A model generated the notes under the pieces. The model did no database searches, was not told the origin of the DNA, and saw only the letters and a list, made by a program, of their open reading frames with translations. Of a DNA stretch of 64,000 nt, positions 39,301 to 53,400 are shown piece after piece. Position 1 is the first letter of the stretch. Each line of letters starts with the position of its first letter. The stretch comes from Numida meleagris (taxonomy: Eukaryota; Chordata; Aves; Galliformes; Numididae), in NCBI RefSeq assembly GCF_002078875.1, contig NC_034412.1, positions 14,012,995-14,076,994 on the forward strand, written 5' to 3'. A program made the translations under genes and the position numbers.

Positions 39301-42300
39301 GTTCATATGATTCATTATCCTTCTGGTAATAGGAAAGCTGTCAGTGGGTGCTCTTGGGCATGGTTCAGCTAACTATATAAAGAATGTTCTCTTAAACATT
39401 CACCTACAGCTTGGGATTCAGAGGTTGCTTGTCTGATTAAATGGAAAGGAGGTAATTTAAAAGCATCTTCCTTTCCAGATCTGTTACTGTCAATTGGCTT
39501 TGGTTCAGAGGTTTCCAATCTGAAGTACATGAGGCAGCTGCGGAAGAACTCTATTAATATTCCTGCATAAAATGCTTCCTTAGCCCAGGTCAGCTCCCCT
39601 ATGCACTTTTGATGCATTAGAACTTTAATGTTTAACTGAATCGACAAGTGATGGGTTTTACAATCAATGTGCACAAAGGACATGCCATTCTCAAGTAAGC
39701 TCACCATTTATTAAATATAATGATAAAGGGGAACATATCAGGTGAAGGTTAGTGCAGTGTTTTGTTCCTCTGCAGTTCATATATTGCACAAAATACACCC
39801 ACCTGTGTTATCATCTGGTATAAAACTGGACTGAAACTCAGCTCCATTTCTGTATCGAGTAAAGGAAAGTTATGAATCCTGTTAAAATGGAGAGAGATGT
39901 CAATCTAAATGTTCAAGAAAGGGCAAAAATAAATCTATAGCATATTTTCCTTAATGTTTTGCCACAGGATGATTTCTGAATTCACAGCACAGATGTTTAA
40001 AATATGATACAACCTATCTGCTACAATGTTCCATGCTAATTCCTTCAGAAATATGTACTAATTTAGGGAAGGTTATGTTTTCTTTAGATGAAGTAGCTCA
40101 GCTCCCACCAGTGTTTCCAGGAACTTTTTCATTGTTTTATTTTGCTTTTCTTTAACGGGTAATGTTGGAATGAAGTGGCAGGATCTTTCACAGAAAGGCT
40201 AACTTACAGTAGTTTCTGTATAATGCTCTGCAGATGTAGATGTTCCCCAGATGTGAACAGACTAGAAACTTAGTTTTGTCTCTGGGAATTCGTTCGCTAT
40301 ATAAATCTCCCAACACATTCTTATCTGCTATGTAAATAAGATGTGGAATTCCAATAGTGTCTCAGCGTTCTACAGCAGATGGTATAGTGAGATTTACCAC
40401 ACCATTACATTTAATGGGATTGAATTCATTTGGATTTCTTGATGTTCACTCTGTCCTTCTCTGAGCAGCAGTGTTGCCAATGTTCCTGATTATATATGAT
40501 TTGAGAGAGTGCTTAAAGAAGAAAAACCCCTTTATCTTAGAAATATGAGTATTTTCTGTCAAATTTTAAAGTGCGTATGTATTGCATTTTGGAGGATTTA
40601 TAGGCCCTATGAGAAAAGGATATTTAATGAATATTCAACAAAGAACTTGAAGTCATTACATTCGAAGATTTTGTAAATATCAGCTATCCAGTTAACTGTT
40701 TTAGTACTAGCTTCATTATATATTCATTTGGAAAGAAATGAGCTTTTTACCTCTCAACATCAGTGCAGGCAGAGTGAAAACAGGAAAAAATATCTATGTT
40801 CATAAAAGTCTTTTAAAAACATAATCCAAACAGATTTTTTTAATGTTCATTTCCAAGTAAAGCTGTCTCACCTCATGCAGCAATTGTACTAAATTAATAA
40901 GTAATATTTTCAGAATTAAAGTGCAAGTTGATGCTGCTAAAACATAATTAAAAATGACAGTGTAAAACACTGTCAACTTCTTTTAGTGAATTGTCTTTTC
41001 AAAAAATGCTGCTGCAAATGCCTTGATCTACTTGTTCCACAAATTGCTGCATACCCAAAATGACATCTAAAATGTATACAGATGTTGTGTGCACACATTA
41101 GCTGATGCTTTAAATTATTTTGTCTGCTTAACATTCTATCATTTCTGCAATACCATGTGTGGCCTAAAACTTTACTCAAAGCTCAAATCCTCTGAATTTT
41201 ACCATGCTATTGCTACCATTCCTCATGGTAGGCATATAGACCATCTTTCTATAATTAAACTTAGTGAGGATTTCAGAATTTTTCCACCTTAAAAATACCT
41301 AGCTTTTCTAATTAAATAAAAAATATTTCTAAAGTCGGGCTTCAGGCCCAAGATATCCTATATGTTTTATAATTTTTTATGAATTGCAAACTAGTAATCT
41401 TACCAGCAGTGACACATTCTTTACTACAGTACCAGCCAAGGAGAGCTTTAATTAACACTAACTATGGCAAACTCCTCACTTTTCTCAATAACGCGGTTAG
41501 GCAATAAGGTAGCTGAGGTGGTTGACACAGAATTCCTATTCCAATGGACACCGTGACTTTTGATTTTAATTTGAAGATAAATGACACAAACAATTGGGGA
41601 ACTAATGGAGTACTATGGAAAACTCCAAAATATTGATGGTTTTTGATCTAAGTGATAAATAGGTGGTTCTGCCAAACAGCCAAACTGAAATGCAAGAGTC
41701 ACAGTCACTTTAGAAATACTGGGCTGGCTTGCTGGGGTGGAGGCTGAAAGAGTTCCAGGCTCCTGTGCTATCCTCCATACTCAGAGTAAAATCAAAAGTG
41801 TTAGATTTAAAATTCTGATTTTATGAAAAGGCAGAGTTATAATAGACTGAAAAAATAAGTTTACAGCAAGCTGACTTCCCCCAGCATCACATGCATTGAG
41901 CGCTGCAGGTTGGTTTTGCCCACACGGTTTTGCTGGCAGTGGCAAGGAAGGCACAGAAGCAGTGAGACTCCCAGTTGTTGCCCAGTGATCATGTCACTGT
42001 TGTAAGTGCTCGCTACTCTGTGCACTAACCAAATGTAATCATTAGGAATACCTCGGCCTTACTCTGACTACAGCTTTGTCTACAAAAGAAAGTGAGGAAT
42101 TAGAAAAAAATCACAGACGTGGCAGTGTGGCATTCTTGATTTGTCTTGACTATAGCTTATAATTGAAGTAAACGTAAGAGCTCTATGGATCTTTCATTTC
42201 TGTAAGACTTCACTGACAAACTTTTCCCTCCTTCAAAGAAGGTATCTTCAGAGTAAGCAGCCCTACTTTTCCACTGCCTGCAAATTGTCTCTTCACTCTC

Positions 42301-42529
42301 TGGCTTTGATGGCAATTAGATCAGACTGTCAGTATATTCCATTTTTCTATTGCTTACCCATAGCTCTTGTTAACTTCTTCCAAGGATATTAATGATATAC
42401 AGTACATTAATGATATATCTGTATTGGCATTAAGGAAATTAGCTACGGGAGGTTGCTACAGACCCAGAGGAGGTTTCTTATTTTCTTTGATTTATTCATA
42501 GCAGTAGATGGCTTTAAGAATGGCTGTTT
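36371..42529. other. Non-coding DNA, no gene seen
   Basis: No recognisable gene or repeat. The largest frame is 112 codons on the minus strand (39369-39707) without an identifiable domain. An A11 run lies at 38772-38782. A 12-base direct repeat ATTAATGATATA occurs at 42388-42399 and 42406-42417 (period 18). Confidence 0.68.
42388..42417. repeat. Short tandem duplication, period 18
   Basis: ATTAATGATATA occurs twice, separated by CAGTAC. It is a two-copy duplication in AT-rich DNA. Confidence 0.75.
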
Positions 42530-42557
42530 GGGGTGGGGGAAGGGGGGGGAGAGGGGG
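42530..42557 (+). repeat. Strong G-quadruplex motif
   Basis: Four clean G runs, G4 (42530-42533), G5 (42535-42539), G8 (42542-42549) and G5 (42553-42557), are joined by loops of 1, 2 and 3 bases. It is the best quadruplex-forming sequence in the window and stands out in AT-rich surroundings. No promoter or transcript is recognisable beside it. Confidence 0.82.
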
Positions 42558-45500
42558 TGAAAGACAATAAAAAAGGCATTGTGGCTGGTTTTTGTGGTAA
42601 AAAAGAAATAAGCAAACCTTTAAAATCTCTACACTTGTTATTTTTGCTATATTTATTTTTTCACAGTGAAGAAACTGGGTGATGGACAAAGTAATTCTCA
42701 TCCAAAACCAAGCCTCAAAAACATTCCATACACTAATCCTTTCTGGAGCATTTTTAGGACTTATTAAACAGAAAAGTCCCCAAGAAAGAAAAAGAGTCTC
42801 AAGTTAATTTCTGTTTTCTCTAATGTTGAACTTCTAATGACTCATGCTGGTTTAAACTGGGTGGTAATTCCCCAGAAACTGAACCAAGGAAGTATTATTT
42901 TGTTCTGAAGATCTGGTTATTTTCTTTGAGAACAGATTCTGTTCACACTTGGTTCTGGAATATCAGAGGAGCTCCTTTATTTACTGTATCCTTTGGAGTC
43001 CCAGTAACATGAAAAACTCAGGAGAAAAAAAAATTCACCATCAAAGTCTTTAGAACATGACTTTTAGGAAGAGGCTGACAAACCCATGGGTCAAAGAAAG
43101 ATCTCTCCATCTGTCTGTTCGTCCAGCTGTCCTTCCTTCCTTCCTACTCCTTCTTCACTTTTTATGTTGTTTGGAATCTCCCAAGAAGGGGTATAAAGCT
43201 AATAACTGAAGCAAGAAACTTAAGGAAAAGTTTAGGTGGGATAAATCTGAATTCCACATTTATCACCCACTTATATAAATCAAATGAGTCTACTCACCTT
43301 TTTTTCTTTTCCTCTTTTTTTAGAAAACATTACAGGATATACTCATATGCTAGTGGAGGACATGAACATTACATGAAAATTATTGATATTCAAGTGAATA
43401 AGAAAATAGTAAATGAAATAGCTTTCATTTAATTGTTTGGGGGCTGTTCCATATGGAGCAAAGGAAAACATGTCTACACAGCCAATGAAACCAACCCAAA
43501 GAGTGAAATGGAATTCTCTTGTGAGATACACTTGATATATTACAAGACTTAATCTCCCTTCTCTGTTGTAATCCCATGGTAAAACAAATTTATCCATGCT
43601 TGCTAAAGTTGCTTGCTCACAAGCTCTGATTATTCATACTAGCCAAATTACCTGTGTAACTTGGAGCTGCCTGAACAGGTGGGTATTTCCTTTTCATTTT
43701 TAAAAAATGCTGGATGAAAATTTAATCTCCTCTTTCTATAGTGTCCTGTTTATTTTAAGGATTTATATACATTTTCACTTAAATTATTCTAAAAAGTAAA
43801 GGATATGGTATTTACCTACAGTGTTTCATTAAAAGTGGGGATTAGCACTCTCTACTTTTCAGCTTGTTATTTATTTTGTTGTAGAAATTCACAGTTTCTG
43901 GAAATCGTAAGAGGGTGCGATTGACTTAAATCAGCATTTTACATATGACACATGGGTTAGACATTGGTTCTAGAGACACCAACCCAGTCTATTCTTACTA
44001 TTACCCATGACTTGATTATTCCCCAGTTCAGAAAGGAAACAGGCTCCACTGAAGTAGTCATGATAACAACTCCAGATGGGAAAATATTTGGAAATTAGTG
44101 TTTCTACCAACATCTTTGATCACACAGTGAGCAACTTCTTGCTCTACACATGGTGCCACTGCCACCAGGAGAACCTGCTGCATTGTCAGGTGCTAGACAA
44201 TATGAGTTTGATAACTAAAACTAGCCCCGAGGATATTTCTCGTTCTTGAGGAAGACTGTTATTTTGTAGCAGAAAAGGAAACATCTTTTTCATTTCTTTA
44301 ATTGTTCAATAGTCATCATTTCAATATTTATTTTGTTTTAATCCTATCACTAAATTGAAGATTTCAACTATTGCTTCTATTGCATTTTCATGATGACTAT
44401 TCTAAATTTCACATTGCTCATGTAGTTATGAACAAGATAAATTTGAGCCATGGACTGAAGCTAGAATCTTGTAAATCAAAAGTCACCACAGGTACCTGTG
44501 TTCTTGTTAGTCAGTCCCTAGGATTTAGATAGGAAAAAAATTTTAAAACAGGAAAATAATATACTGTTAAAGTTGATTAGCTGGCTCTAGTCTCCTAGAT
44601 ACAGAAGATTTCCTCCTCTTGCACAGCAGGTGCATGCATGACTTATGCAGGAAAAGCTCAATTTGGTAAAGGTTAAATTTGATCAAATTGATTAAGTACA
44701 GATTTTTCTTCCATTCTATCAGTACTGGTTTTATGCTTACTGGTTAGAAACCTGTCTCCCCAAAGCCGTGGTCATTTCCCTACTTTATTTTGTCTGATTG
44801 TTAAGTGTCTACAATTTCAAATAAAGAAACAATCCTTTCATGTGCAACTCTGAAATGCATTAAGTAGCCCCTGCAAAAAATATTTCTGTTCACCTGTGAA
44901 GAAGAAAATAAATAGAAATTAATTTCTCCCAGCCCATTACATTTGGCACATCAATGCTCAGGCCAGGCGAAAGGTTTACTTTAGGTAAAAGTACTTTCTC
45001 TTTTAGCAGGTCAGAAGAACAAAGAGTTCAAAACTATCACACACTGAGAGGAATAAATAGTTTCTGTCACTTGGCCAAAACTGAAAATACAGATCTGGGA
45101 CCTGCAAATGATTTAAATCAGGCTAAGCATTACATCCGTGATTAGCATTGCTGACTTTTAGAGACTTTCTTGTGTGGATAAAGTTAAATACATGCCTGAG
45201 GTTTGCACAGGACTGGTGCGATAGCTAGCCCTATCTCTGAGGGAGTGGATGCATTCAGTTCCCACTCAGAGTTTCTGGTAGAGAACAGTGCTCAACCTCT
45301 TGTGGAAGATGCTGGGCTTAGGGGAAGACCTGCCTTTGCACCTGGGCTGATGGTTGGCTGTGGGCAGAGTTTCAGCTCCTCTCCATGAAAAACCTTTGCA
45401 CATCCAGGAATGATAATGGAATTTATTCAGGGTCATTAACTATGCAGAGACAGCTGTGAACACCATGAAGATTTACTTAGCGTGAGGATATAAGAATTAA

Positions 45501-47091
45501 CCAATCTCCTAGATTACAGATACAAATTTGAGCTCTGAATCCATTCAGATCAATGCTAAATGAATCATTAATATTCTGTACGAAGCAGAAAATGAAGCCG
45601 ATGAAAGCTGATCCCACTACCTTGTCATTACATTCTCTATTACCACAAGTTCATCCAAAATTGCAAATCATTACCGCTTCTCCGGCATCTGCCACACTCC
45701 ACTACTGTCCCTGGAGCACTCAGGGAGTCAAATATGTTTACTAAAGCATAAAACTACTAACACCACTCATCCATGGTTACACAGACACATCTGAACATTA
45801 CTTTAAAAGTGTCATAGACCTTATATTTATTGTTCTGAATAAACATTAGTCTCATGAGCGGAGAAGCACCAAAGGCTGGAGACTGGTAATTACTCACAGG
45901 ATAGGTACACTGCCATTAGCTGCAATGAAAGCTTCTCTGTGTTTCCATGTCAGCGGATTTCAGTACGAAGGAACAGTATCTTGCCTCAGACTGGAGAATT
46001 TAACTCCATGCTTCTTTAGTCTTATGTACTTAGGCAAAAGGAGCGTAACATTGCGGGATGTTTGGCTGGGTTTTGACACAAATTGCACTAGACACGGTAC
46101 ATGGGTAATTAGCAATGCATACAGGCTCTATCTTTAATCCAAGCCTTTTCATATAGTCTCAGAAACTGATATTTGATCCAACCAAAATATTTCATGACAT
46201 TTTCATTTTCTCAAAAACTGTACTCCTACAGTGCTGATAAGATTCCAAAATAAAGTTCTGATGCTCTCAATGACATTTTGTTGTATTTATTTTTAACTGT
46301 TTTCATCTGTACTTGATTTCTAAAGCTAAATATTTTTATTGCTGTAAAATCTGTGTTAACTTCGTAATGAAAAATTGGTACAGTTTTGTAACTTGCCTTT
46401 TCAGAGTAAACAAATAGAAAAATTAGTTACTGAGCTCTAGTAATGCTGTTTACTGAGAATAAAGATTAAATTGTTTATCTGATATCAGTGTGATAATAAT
46501 TGAGGAGATACAAAGTTGTTACCCACAGTACTACATTTCTAATTAGAAAGGACAAGAATCTTTTCCAAGTGACTTCTTTATAGTCTAGTATAAGTCTGTG
46601 ATGTACAGCAGCAAGACATCAGGGAAATCAAGACTAATTCAAAACTGGTTGATACCCAGATAAATGGTGTTCTGTAAAATGTCTTTTGAAGGATTGTGAC
46701 CCACGAAGAAATATTTATTCACCCAAGACTCTAAAATACGCTGATGCTCATTATACTCATAAGACAGCAGAGACATTTGTTCAATAATACAACCGTTCCT
46801 GTCCATTTTTTAATCTACATTATTGGAAATCATCAAAAAGAAATGGGAGGTAGCACTGTAGAGCCATTCAAAAATTTAGTGTTGACTCATTCCAGTCTTT
46901 CACTGATGTGCTATGTGAAATTGAGGAAGACAAGAATAATAAAAAGTTATGAAGATACTGAAGTGTGTCATTATTTCTCTGACAGCTCCAAGATCGAAAT
47001 GCCAGTGTGTGTTTTAGCACAGTTCAGTTTCAGGGCTCATGGAAATGGGATTATTCTGATTTACATCAGCTACCAGCCTGACTCAAGGCCA
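42558..47091. other. Non-coding DNA, no gene seen
   Basis: It contains a pyrimidine-rich low-complexity stretch at 43103-43162 with CCTT units (43131-43144). Segment 46030-46130 is GC-balanced and non-repetitive, with a TAATTAG homeodomain core at 46106-46112. A 121-codon ATG frame (46744-47109) has no recognisable domain. No repeat family is seen. Confidence 0.65.
43131..43144. repeat. CCTT microsatellite
   Basis: Three and a half CCTT units inside a longer pyrimidine-rich stretch. Confidence 0.85.
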
Positions 47092-47457
47092 TTAGTCTCT
47101 GAGGGGTGAGGTTGGCAGCCTGGGTCGCTGGAGAGAATACACCTCACCAGAGCCTGGTGGGCTGCCTTTGCAGTTACACAGCACCCACGGTGTGGAAATC
47201 AGGGCAGGAGGCTCTGCATGCCAACTGCAGCCGAGGAAATGCACCAGAAGGCTTTTTATAACACATTTCTCAGCCTCACAGAAGACAATAGGCGGCCTTT
47301 TTTTTTCTTCAGTGAAAATCTGCCTCTCTGCATTGCTCATATTCAGCTCACAATCAGATGCTGTGCAGATCAGTGCCCAAAATATCAATCCAGCCAAATG
47401 TTTGCCAGAGCTTTAGGGAAACCTTACAGTCTCAGAACTATTTGCATTCTGAGCTGA
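47092..47457. other. GC-richer patch with overlapping frames on both strands
   Basis: A 101-codon minus frame (47092-47397) overlaps plus frames of 82 and 79 codons (47168-47416 and 47218-47457). None resembles a known protein. No poly(A) tail or flanking repeat is visible. Composition is the simplest explanation; an unrecognised conserved or transcribed element is possible. Confidence 0.42.
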
Positions 47458-50400
47458 ATGTTTTATTTTCAATCCTGCTGGCATCTGCTATGTTTTTACA
47501 ATCTTTTAGATAGTTTACTCTGATTATTAGCAAGTAACCAATGTGATTTGATCTTCTTTTCACTTCTCCCTCCTGCTAATATAGAAAGGCAGCAAACTAT
47601 ACCTGAAGCTGCTAAGAATTGGTTCCTCCTGTTTGATTTGACATTTTAGTTGTGCCTTGTTCTTTTTGTTGTTTCATTGTTGTTGGGGTTTTTTTTTAAG
47701 TCTACTTTCTAGTGTCCAGCCATCCTCAGAAAAATAGAATGTACGTGCCATGCAAATACCTCTCAAGATCTATTCTAGCTACTTTCTTATTTGTGGCATT
47801 TGTTGGCACCTTTCCTTTCCAGTTTCCATCCATCATCTTAGTCACTTATTGTCCTCTTTTTTTTTCTGAATCCACAAACAATTTTTTCAGCAAAAGGCCT
47901 TTTACTAATGCTTCCTCCTTGCATTGCACCTCTTTTTCCCTGAACCTTTCCTTAGCAGCTGCCAATCTCACCCATTTATCAGCTGGCACAACTGAAACTG
48001 ATGGATTTTCTCTTTCAGACATGTACTTGAGCTCAGCCTGGGCTCTCCAAGCTGGGAAAAGAAGTGATGGCAAAGACAGTTGAGGAGATTCACATTGAAA
48101 TATAGAAGCAGCAGGCAGCAGCTGTGGCCCTTAAACAAAACACAAGCTTAGAAAATTCACCTTTTTAATTTATCTAATAAAAATGGATGATGTTGGTGTG
48201 GGATGGATTCTAGCTGCTTCAGGCTGGTGTTTGGATGAGCAACAACTCAAGGATCCTCAGGAGTCCTCACTTAAGAGAGCACTGATTCTCCCTCTGGTTT
48301 GCTTTCCAATACTTTGAAAGCACTAATGAGTGTTTTAAATCAAAGCACATCTCAAATATTAATGATGTTTCAATGTGCCTCCTATTTAACGTAAAGCAGC
48401 GCATAGCACTTTTCAGCTGATTTTATTTTTTTTAAATAGATTTTGCACTCTAACTGGCATTAGCAGGAGACCTCTGAGTGGCATTAACACATTAAGGGTG
48501 CTTAGTTCCCTGCTTGTCTTTATCCCAGCCACCCAATGAGTAACAGTTATAGTCAAGCTTGTGGAAAATCCTCCCAGAAATTTCTTCAAATGCAAACATC
48601 TTTTATGCCTTTTGATTTAGGACCTTTTTATTTCATATTTTTGTAGGACTTGGCTGTCAAGAGAGACACATCACATTGTTTATATACATATAACTATGAC
48701 AAAGAGTTCATGTTTAGCTGCAGCTCATATGGGCTGTCTTCCTTTTGGGGGGTAGCTTGTGCCAAAATGAGAGGAAATAGCATTTCCTCCGAGAGTAATA
48801 AGCAGCTGGTGCTTTTGCCCTGGTGTTTATGGGATGTAATAGGCACAGTGGCACATTTGGAACTGGTTGGGGAGAAAACTAAATGCTGCTTTCTTTTATC
48901 TTTATCACCCTCTTTCCCAAGAAGGATTTTCAGTTTCTATGGTTTATCCTAATTTTAGAAAATGCAATAAAAATTAAATCGCAGCACTTTGCCACAATGT
49001 AGTAGGATATTACAATCTATCCTTGGTAAAGATGGACTGTTTTTATCAGCTGGAATCATAAAAGCTAAGATAATAAAATATTTTTATAACTATTCCAAAT
49101 AGATCTTGGAAGAATTAAAGCAAAGGGAAGGCATATGGAAATGATATTTGGAGAGGAACCACTGAAATTGCCAAAAACTGTACATCTGCACTTTTGGCCA
49201 TTGTCTGACCTTAAGTGTGCGTTCAGAACTGTGCATTCTCATACTGCGAGATTTTAATCCAGTGATGGGACAGCAGTAGAAGAATTTAAAAGTACTAATT
49301 TCACCTAAAAAGCATTTACTAGTTTCTCATTCATTGTAAACTGATATAGCTCCACTGACTGTGACATTCAAAAATGACATAAACCCATTGAAACAGAACC
49401 AGGATCTGCTCCTTTATTCACAGCACTTCAAACTGACTGATTAGACCATTATTCATTGTGAATAGAGGTGGCAAACACTGTTCCACAGATAATGTCCTCT
49501 TCATCAGCCATACAAATTGGTAATTGTGGTGATCTTGTAAACATTGCATAAACTGATGATATACACTTGATAACAGTACAGTAGCCAAAGATTATTTATT
49601 TGTGGTGATATAAAGTGATGAAACACATAATTATCTATCCTGCTAGTAACAGTGTTCTTTACACAGATCACCAGTAATACAAAGAGTTATGTCATTCTCA
49701 AGTAGCAATATTGGTGATTTCAGAAATGAGGTTATGGGCAAAGAAAGAGCAATATTCTTCCTAGATGGCTGCATAAAGAGAATTTTGAAGGATGCCACTT
49801 AGATATTATTTGGCTAATAAACAACTCTAAACCCATGTTTATGGAATTGCTTTTTTATATACATCATGACTACATAAAGCTTTAGAACTGGTTATTTACT
49901 CAACACTGGCTGAAATTTGGCCTTCTTTTAAAGTTATCTTTTGCTTTTATTGAATGTTGGGCTTCCACAAAAGTTAGAACTAGGACACATATTTAGGGCA
50001 TACAAATGTGAATTTAAAAGCCTGCTATAGAAAACTAATTTGAATAACATGGTTTTTGGCATTTCACAGGGGAAATGAATGTATCATGGCCATGCTTTTG
50101 GAAAGCTCAAAATGGGTTGTAGTTTCTCTGTGTTCACACACAAGAAACCCCTGTGTTAGCCTGAATGTTATTTACTTGAATTATATTAAATTCTCACAAT
50201 GATTCAACATGGCTTCAGACCCAGAATTTTGGGTGCAACACATCTGAATAATCTAAGGCATAGTTTAACTCAGTCAACATTTCTGACATATTTCTGAAGT
50301 GAAACGAGTTGAAATGAAACAAGCTGATGGTCAGGGTGCCTTGACATCTCCCTCAGCACGTTATGAAACACAAGAGGTTTTCTCCCGGACATGAGAGCAA

Positions 50401-53400
50401 AACTTCCTTCCTTATCCAGAAGCTGCCATGCCTTCCTTTGCCTTGTTGTCTCCAACCTGCTTTTTTGGACATCTGTTAAACCTCACACTCCATTTACCTT
50501 AGCTCTTTCACTGCAGTAGGTGACAGTTCGCTTCCAAGTAGCTCTGCCTCTGGAGAGCTATGAAGAAAACTTTCTCATGCAGTGCAAGAAGAAAATACAG
50601 GTTCATACTTAATAGCCACATATCTCAACTACTAGCTGGGTGGTGCTGGAATATTTGTGCCCAGTTTTCTAATGACGTCACTAACTTTTCAGTGTGAGGA
50701 TGAGCACACTGCAACCTCCACTATTACTGATCCTTTTTTTACTTTTTTCTTTCCTTTCTGTGGGGATTTTTGTACACATTTTAGATAAACTGCAATAAAA
50801 TCCCAGTAAAGCTGAATCACCAGATCCTGCCCTGTGAAACCTGACATTCTGCAAAACTGTGTTCCTTTAGAAATCATGAGATATTTTAGCTTTCCCTTCA
50901 GTAATAACCTGGATCCTACTCATGAATCTTTAAAAAGTACCTTGAATGACTCCTTAGAGAAAAAGGGACTGCAGTAGTAGTTGTAGTTTTTGAGTTATGA
51001 TCATTACATGAATTTCAAGAAGAGATCAGGTGTGCTCCAGCCTTAGGCTCATCTCTGCTACTTCACAAAGACCCTGGAGCAAGCAATCTCAGAGCACACA
51101 CCTGAACTCCAGAGCTCCTTCTGCTTACAACAATTCCTTGTGATAAAAAAGAAATGTATTTGGAAAAGCGTTTCAGAAAAAAATGCAACACTTAAGGCTT
51201 CTAGTCCCCAGACTGCATGGTTAAATAGCATTTAGGAATCAAAACAGACAAGCAACTAGTCTGAACATTTGTACAATCCCTCCGAGAATGGAGAGAGGTT
51301 TTCTAACATTAGCAACATCTTTAGGAGGATTTCTGTTTCATAATTGTTTTTCATACTGTTCTGCCCCTTCCCTTTAGCTCTTTCCATCTAGTGCACTGGC
51401 TCCTTGCTCTCTTTTTGTCAGAAGCTGTAAGATGATAGTCACCAGGGTCACAAGGTTTTGCATGACCTGGCACAGGAAGGCTCTGATAGGAGAGTTAAAT
51501 AATTATTGGTAACTAATACACAATATTATTCAGCTTAGCTGATACAAACTCATTCAAAGGCCCACTTCTTACCATAAGAATATAGCCTCTCCCTGCCTAC
51601 CTAGCAATGACTCTATTGTGTTTCACGGACAGCTGTGAGCAAACTAATTTTTAGCCTGGCAGCACTTCAGTACTAACTCTTTTGTGTTTCTTCTCCAATA
51701 AATAGCTGTATTGCACTTCTGAGTTGTGCTTATCCTGCCTATAAAGTTTGTGTGCGCATGGCAAAATATGTCCAAATTGCCTACCAGAGGAGAGTTACAG
51801 AGCTCAGAAATGTCACTATTTTATGTTTTTGGTCCCCTCAACACTCCCCAAGGGCAGGGCTATATGTGTCTACTCAGCCCAGGCTGGAACAATGTCAGAT
51901 ATGATCCAAAATCCCCAAAGGCCACTTCAGCTACCTGGGATCGCTGGAGCATGGGATTCTCACAACAGCCTCGCTATGATCTGAAAAAAGATTTGAAGAA
52001 GGCAGTGAATGAGTTAAATCCATTTATAATAAAGTATCACGTGATGTATGTGGAGATCTGTAAAGTACATGCCACTGTGTTGTACAACAGCTTATCACGT
52101 CTAAAATTCTTCAAATAGTTTGCAGTCAGCTGGCAAGTATAGCATCTACATCCTCAGTGACACTTAAGTAGTGATCTATACTGAATATATGTATGGCTTC
52201 ATGTACAATGACTGTGGAAAACCAAGTCCCAAATCTCCCAGGAAGACTCCTGAAGGGCATGCACTTATTAGCTCCTTCCTGTTCCATTTCAGCTGTTTTT
52301 AAATCCCAAAATAGCATCCCCTCTGATTCACCAGCCATAACCCCACTGGAATATTCTGTGGAGAGTCGATCAGCTTCATGCCAGAACTGCGCAGATCAGT
52401 AAAAGAACAAGTGACACGCTATAATTGCACATAAAAAGAATGGAATGATCTTTTGCATCTTTATTTACTTCTATTAGAAAATGTCTTAGCAGACTTAGAC
52501 ATTAACATTTTCTGCTTTCTCAAGGAAAAGATAATTTATCCTCTTAAAGGTATTAGACTCCTGTGTATTGTTTTTCCCCATTTGGTGTCCTTGATTCCCC
52601 CTTCTGAACACTTGAGCATTTGCAATCAGCACACAGTGACACTTAGTAAAAACAACTGAACTACAACATCCTACCATAATGTCGTTCTAATAACATATAT
52701 AACATCATATAATGCCAGTAATGTGGAGCAGCTTCACCGTGCAGAGACTCAAGTCTCTCCATACCTACATCTGTTTTAATTTTCCCTCTGGTACATCTGC
52801 TGTGGAGCGCGACCCCTGCTGATCACAATGAGACCCAAACTTGTGTCTTTTGCTGTAGTTCTGAGCCTCAATTCAAACTCTGGCGCTTGGCTTTAATTTC
52901 TCAGAAACTGACAGATGCTGGATCAACACAACAGCATGCACAAAACTGTGTGTCATGTTCTGCTGTCTTTGTTATGCTTATTATACTCTATTGGAGAGGT
53001 GGCCAACAAACAAATTCAGTAGCACACCTTCTTGTTACATTATATGCCACATTACCGGCAACAAGAGAAATATATGAGACACATATGGGACAAGGGAGAA
53101 GAAGTGTTAGCTGGCTAAGGCTATACAACAGACTTTGCTAAATTTCAGTGCTGTTCTGTTTGCATCAAGTAGAAATGGGAAAACATTCACTGATGAAATT
53201 ATCATTTTTTTTCTGCTAAGTAATGTTCATATTAGTAACAGGCATACACATAAATATAGGAATAGGAACAGCTGCTCCATCAGCATTACAAGAGTGAGAG
53301 ACTACATGGGATGGGCATTCCCAAGGTCCCTGAGCTCTGCAATTCCTTCTCTGCACCTCCCCAGAGCACAAAAAGCACAAGAGAATGTCACTTGTAGACC

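Noticed and set aside
47975..49053. The same 12-mer TTTATCAGCTGG at 47975-47986 and 49042-49053 (GATA plus E-box like)
   Set aside because: Shared 12-mers are expected by chance within 64 kb, and the flanks do not match.
51726..52118. 130-codon open frame
   Set aside because: It starts with GTG, overlaps a second plus frame, and its composition is unlike a folded protein or any family I know.
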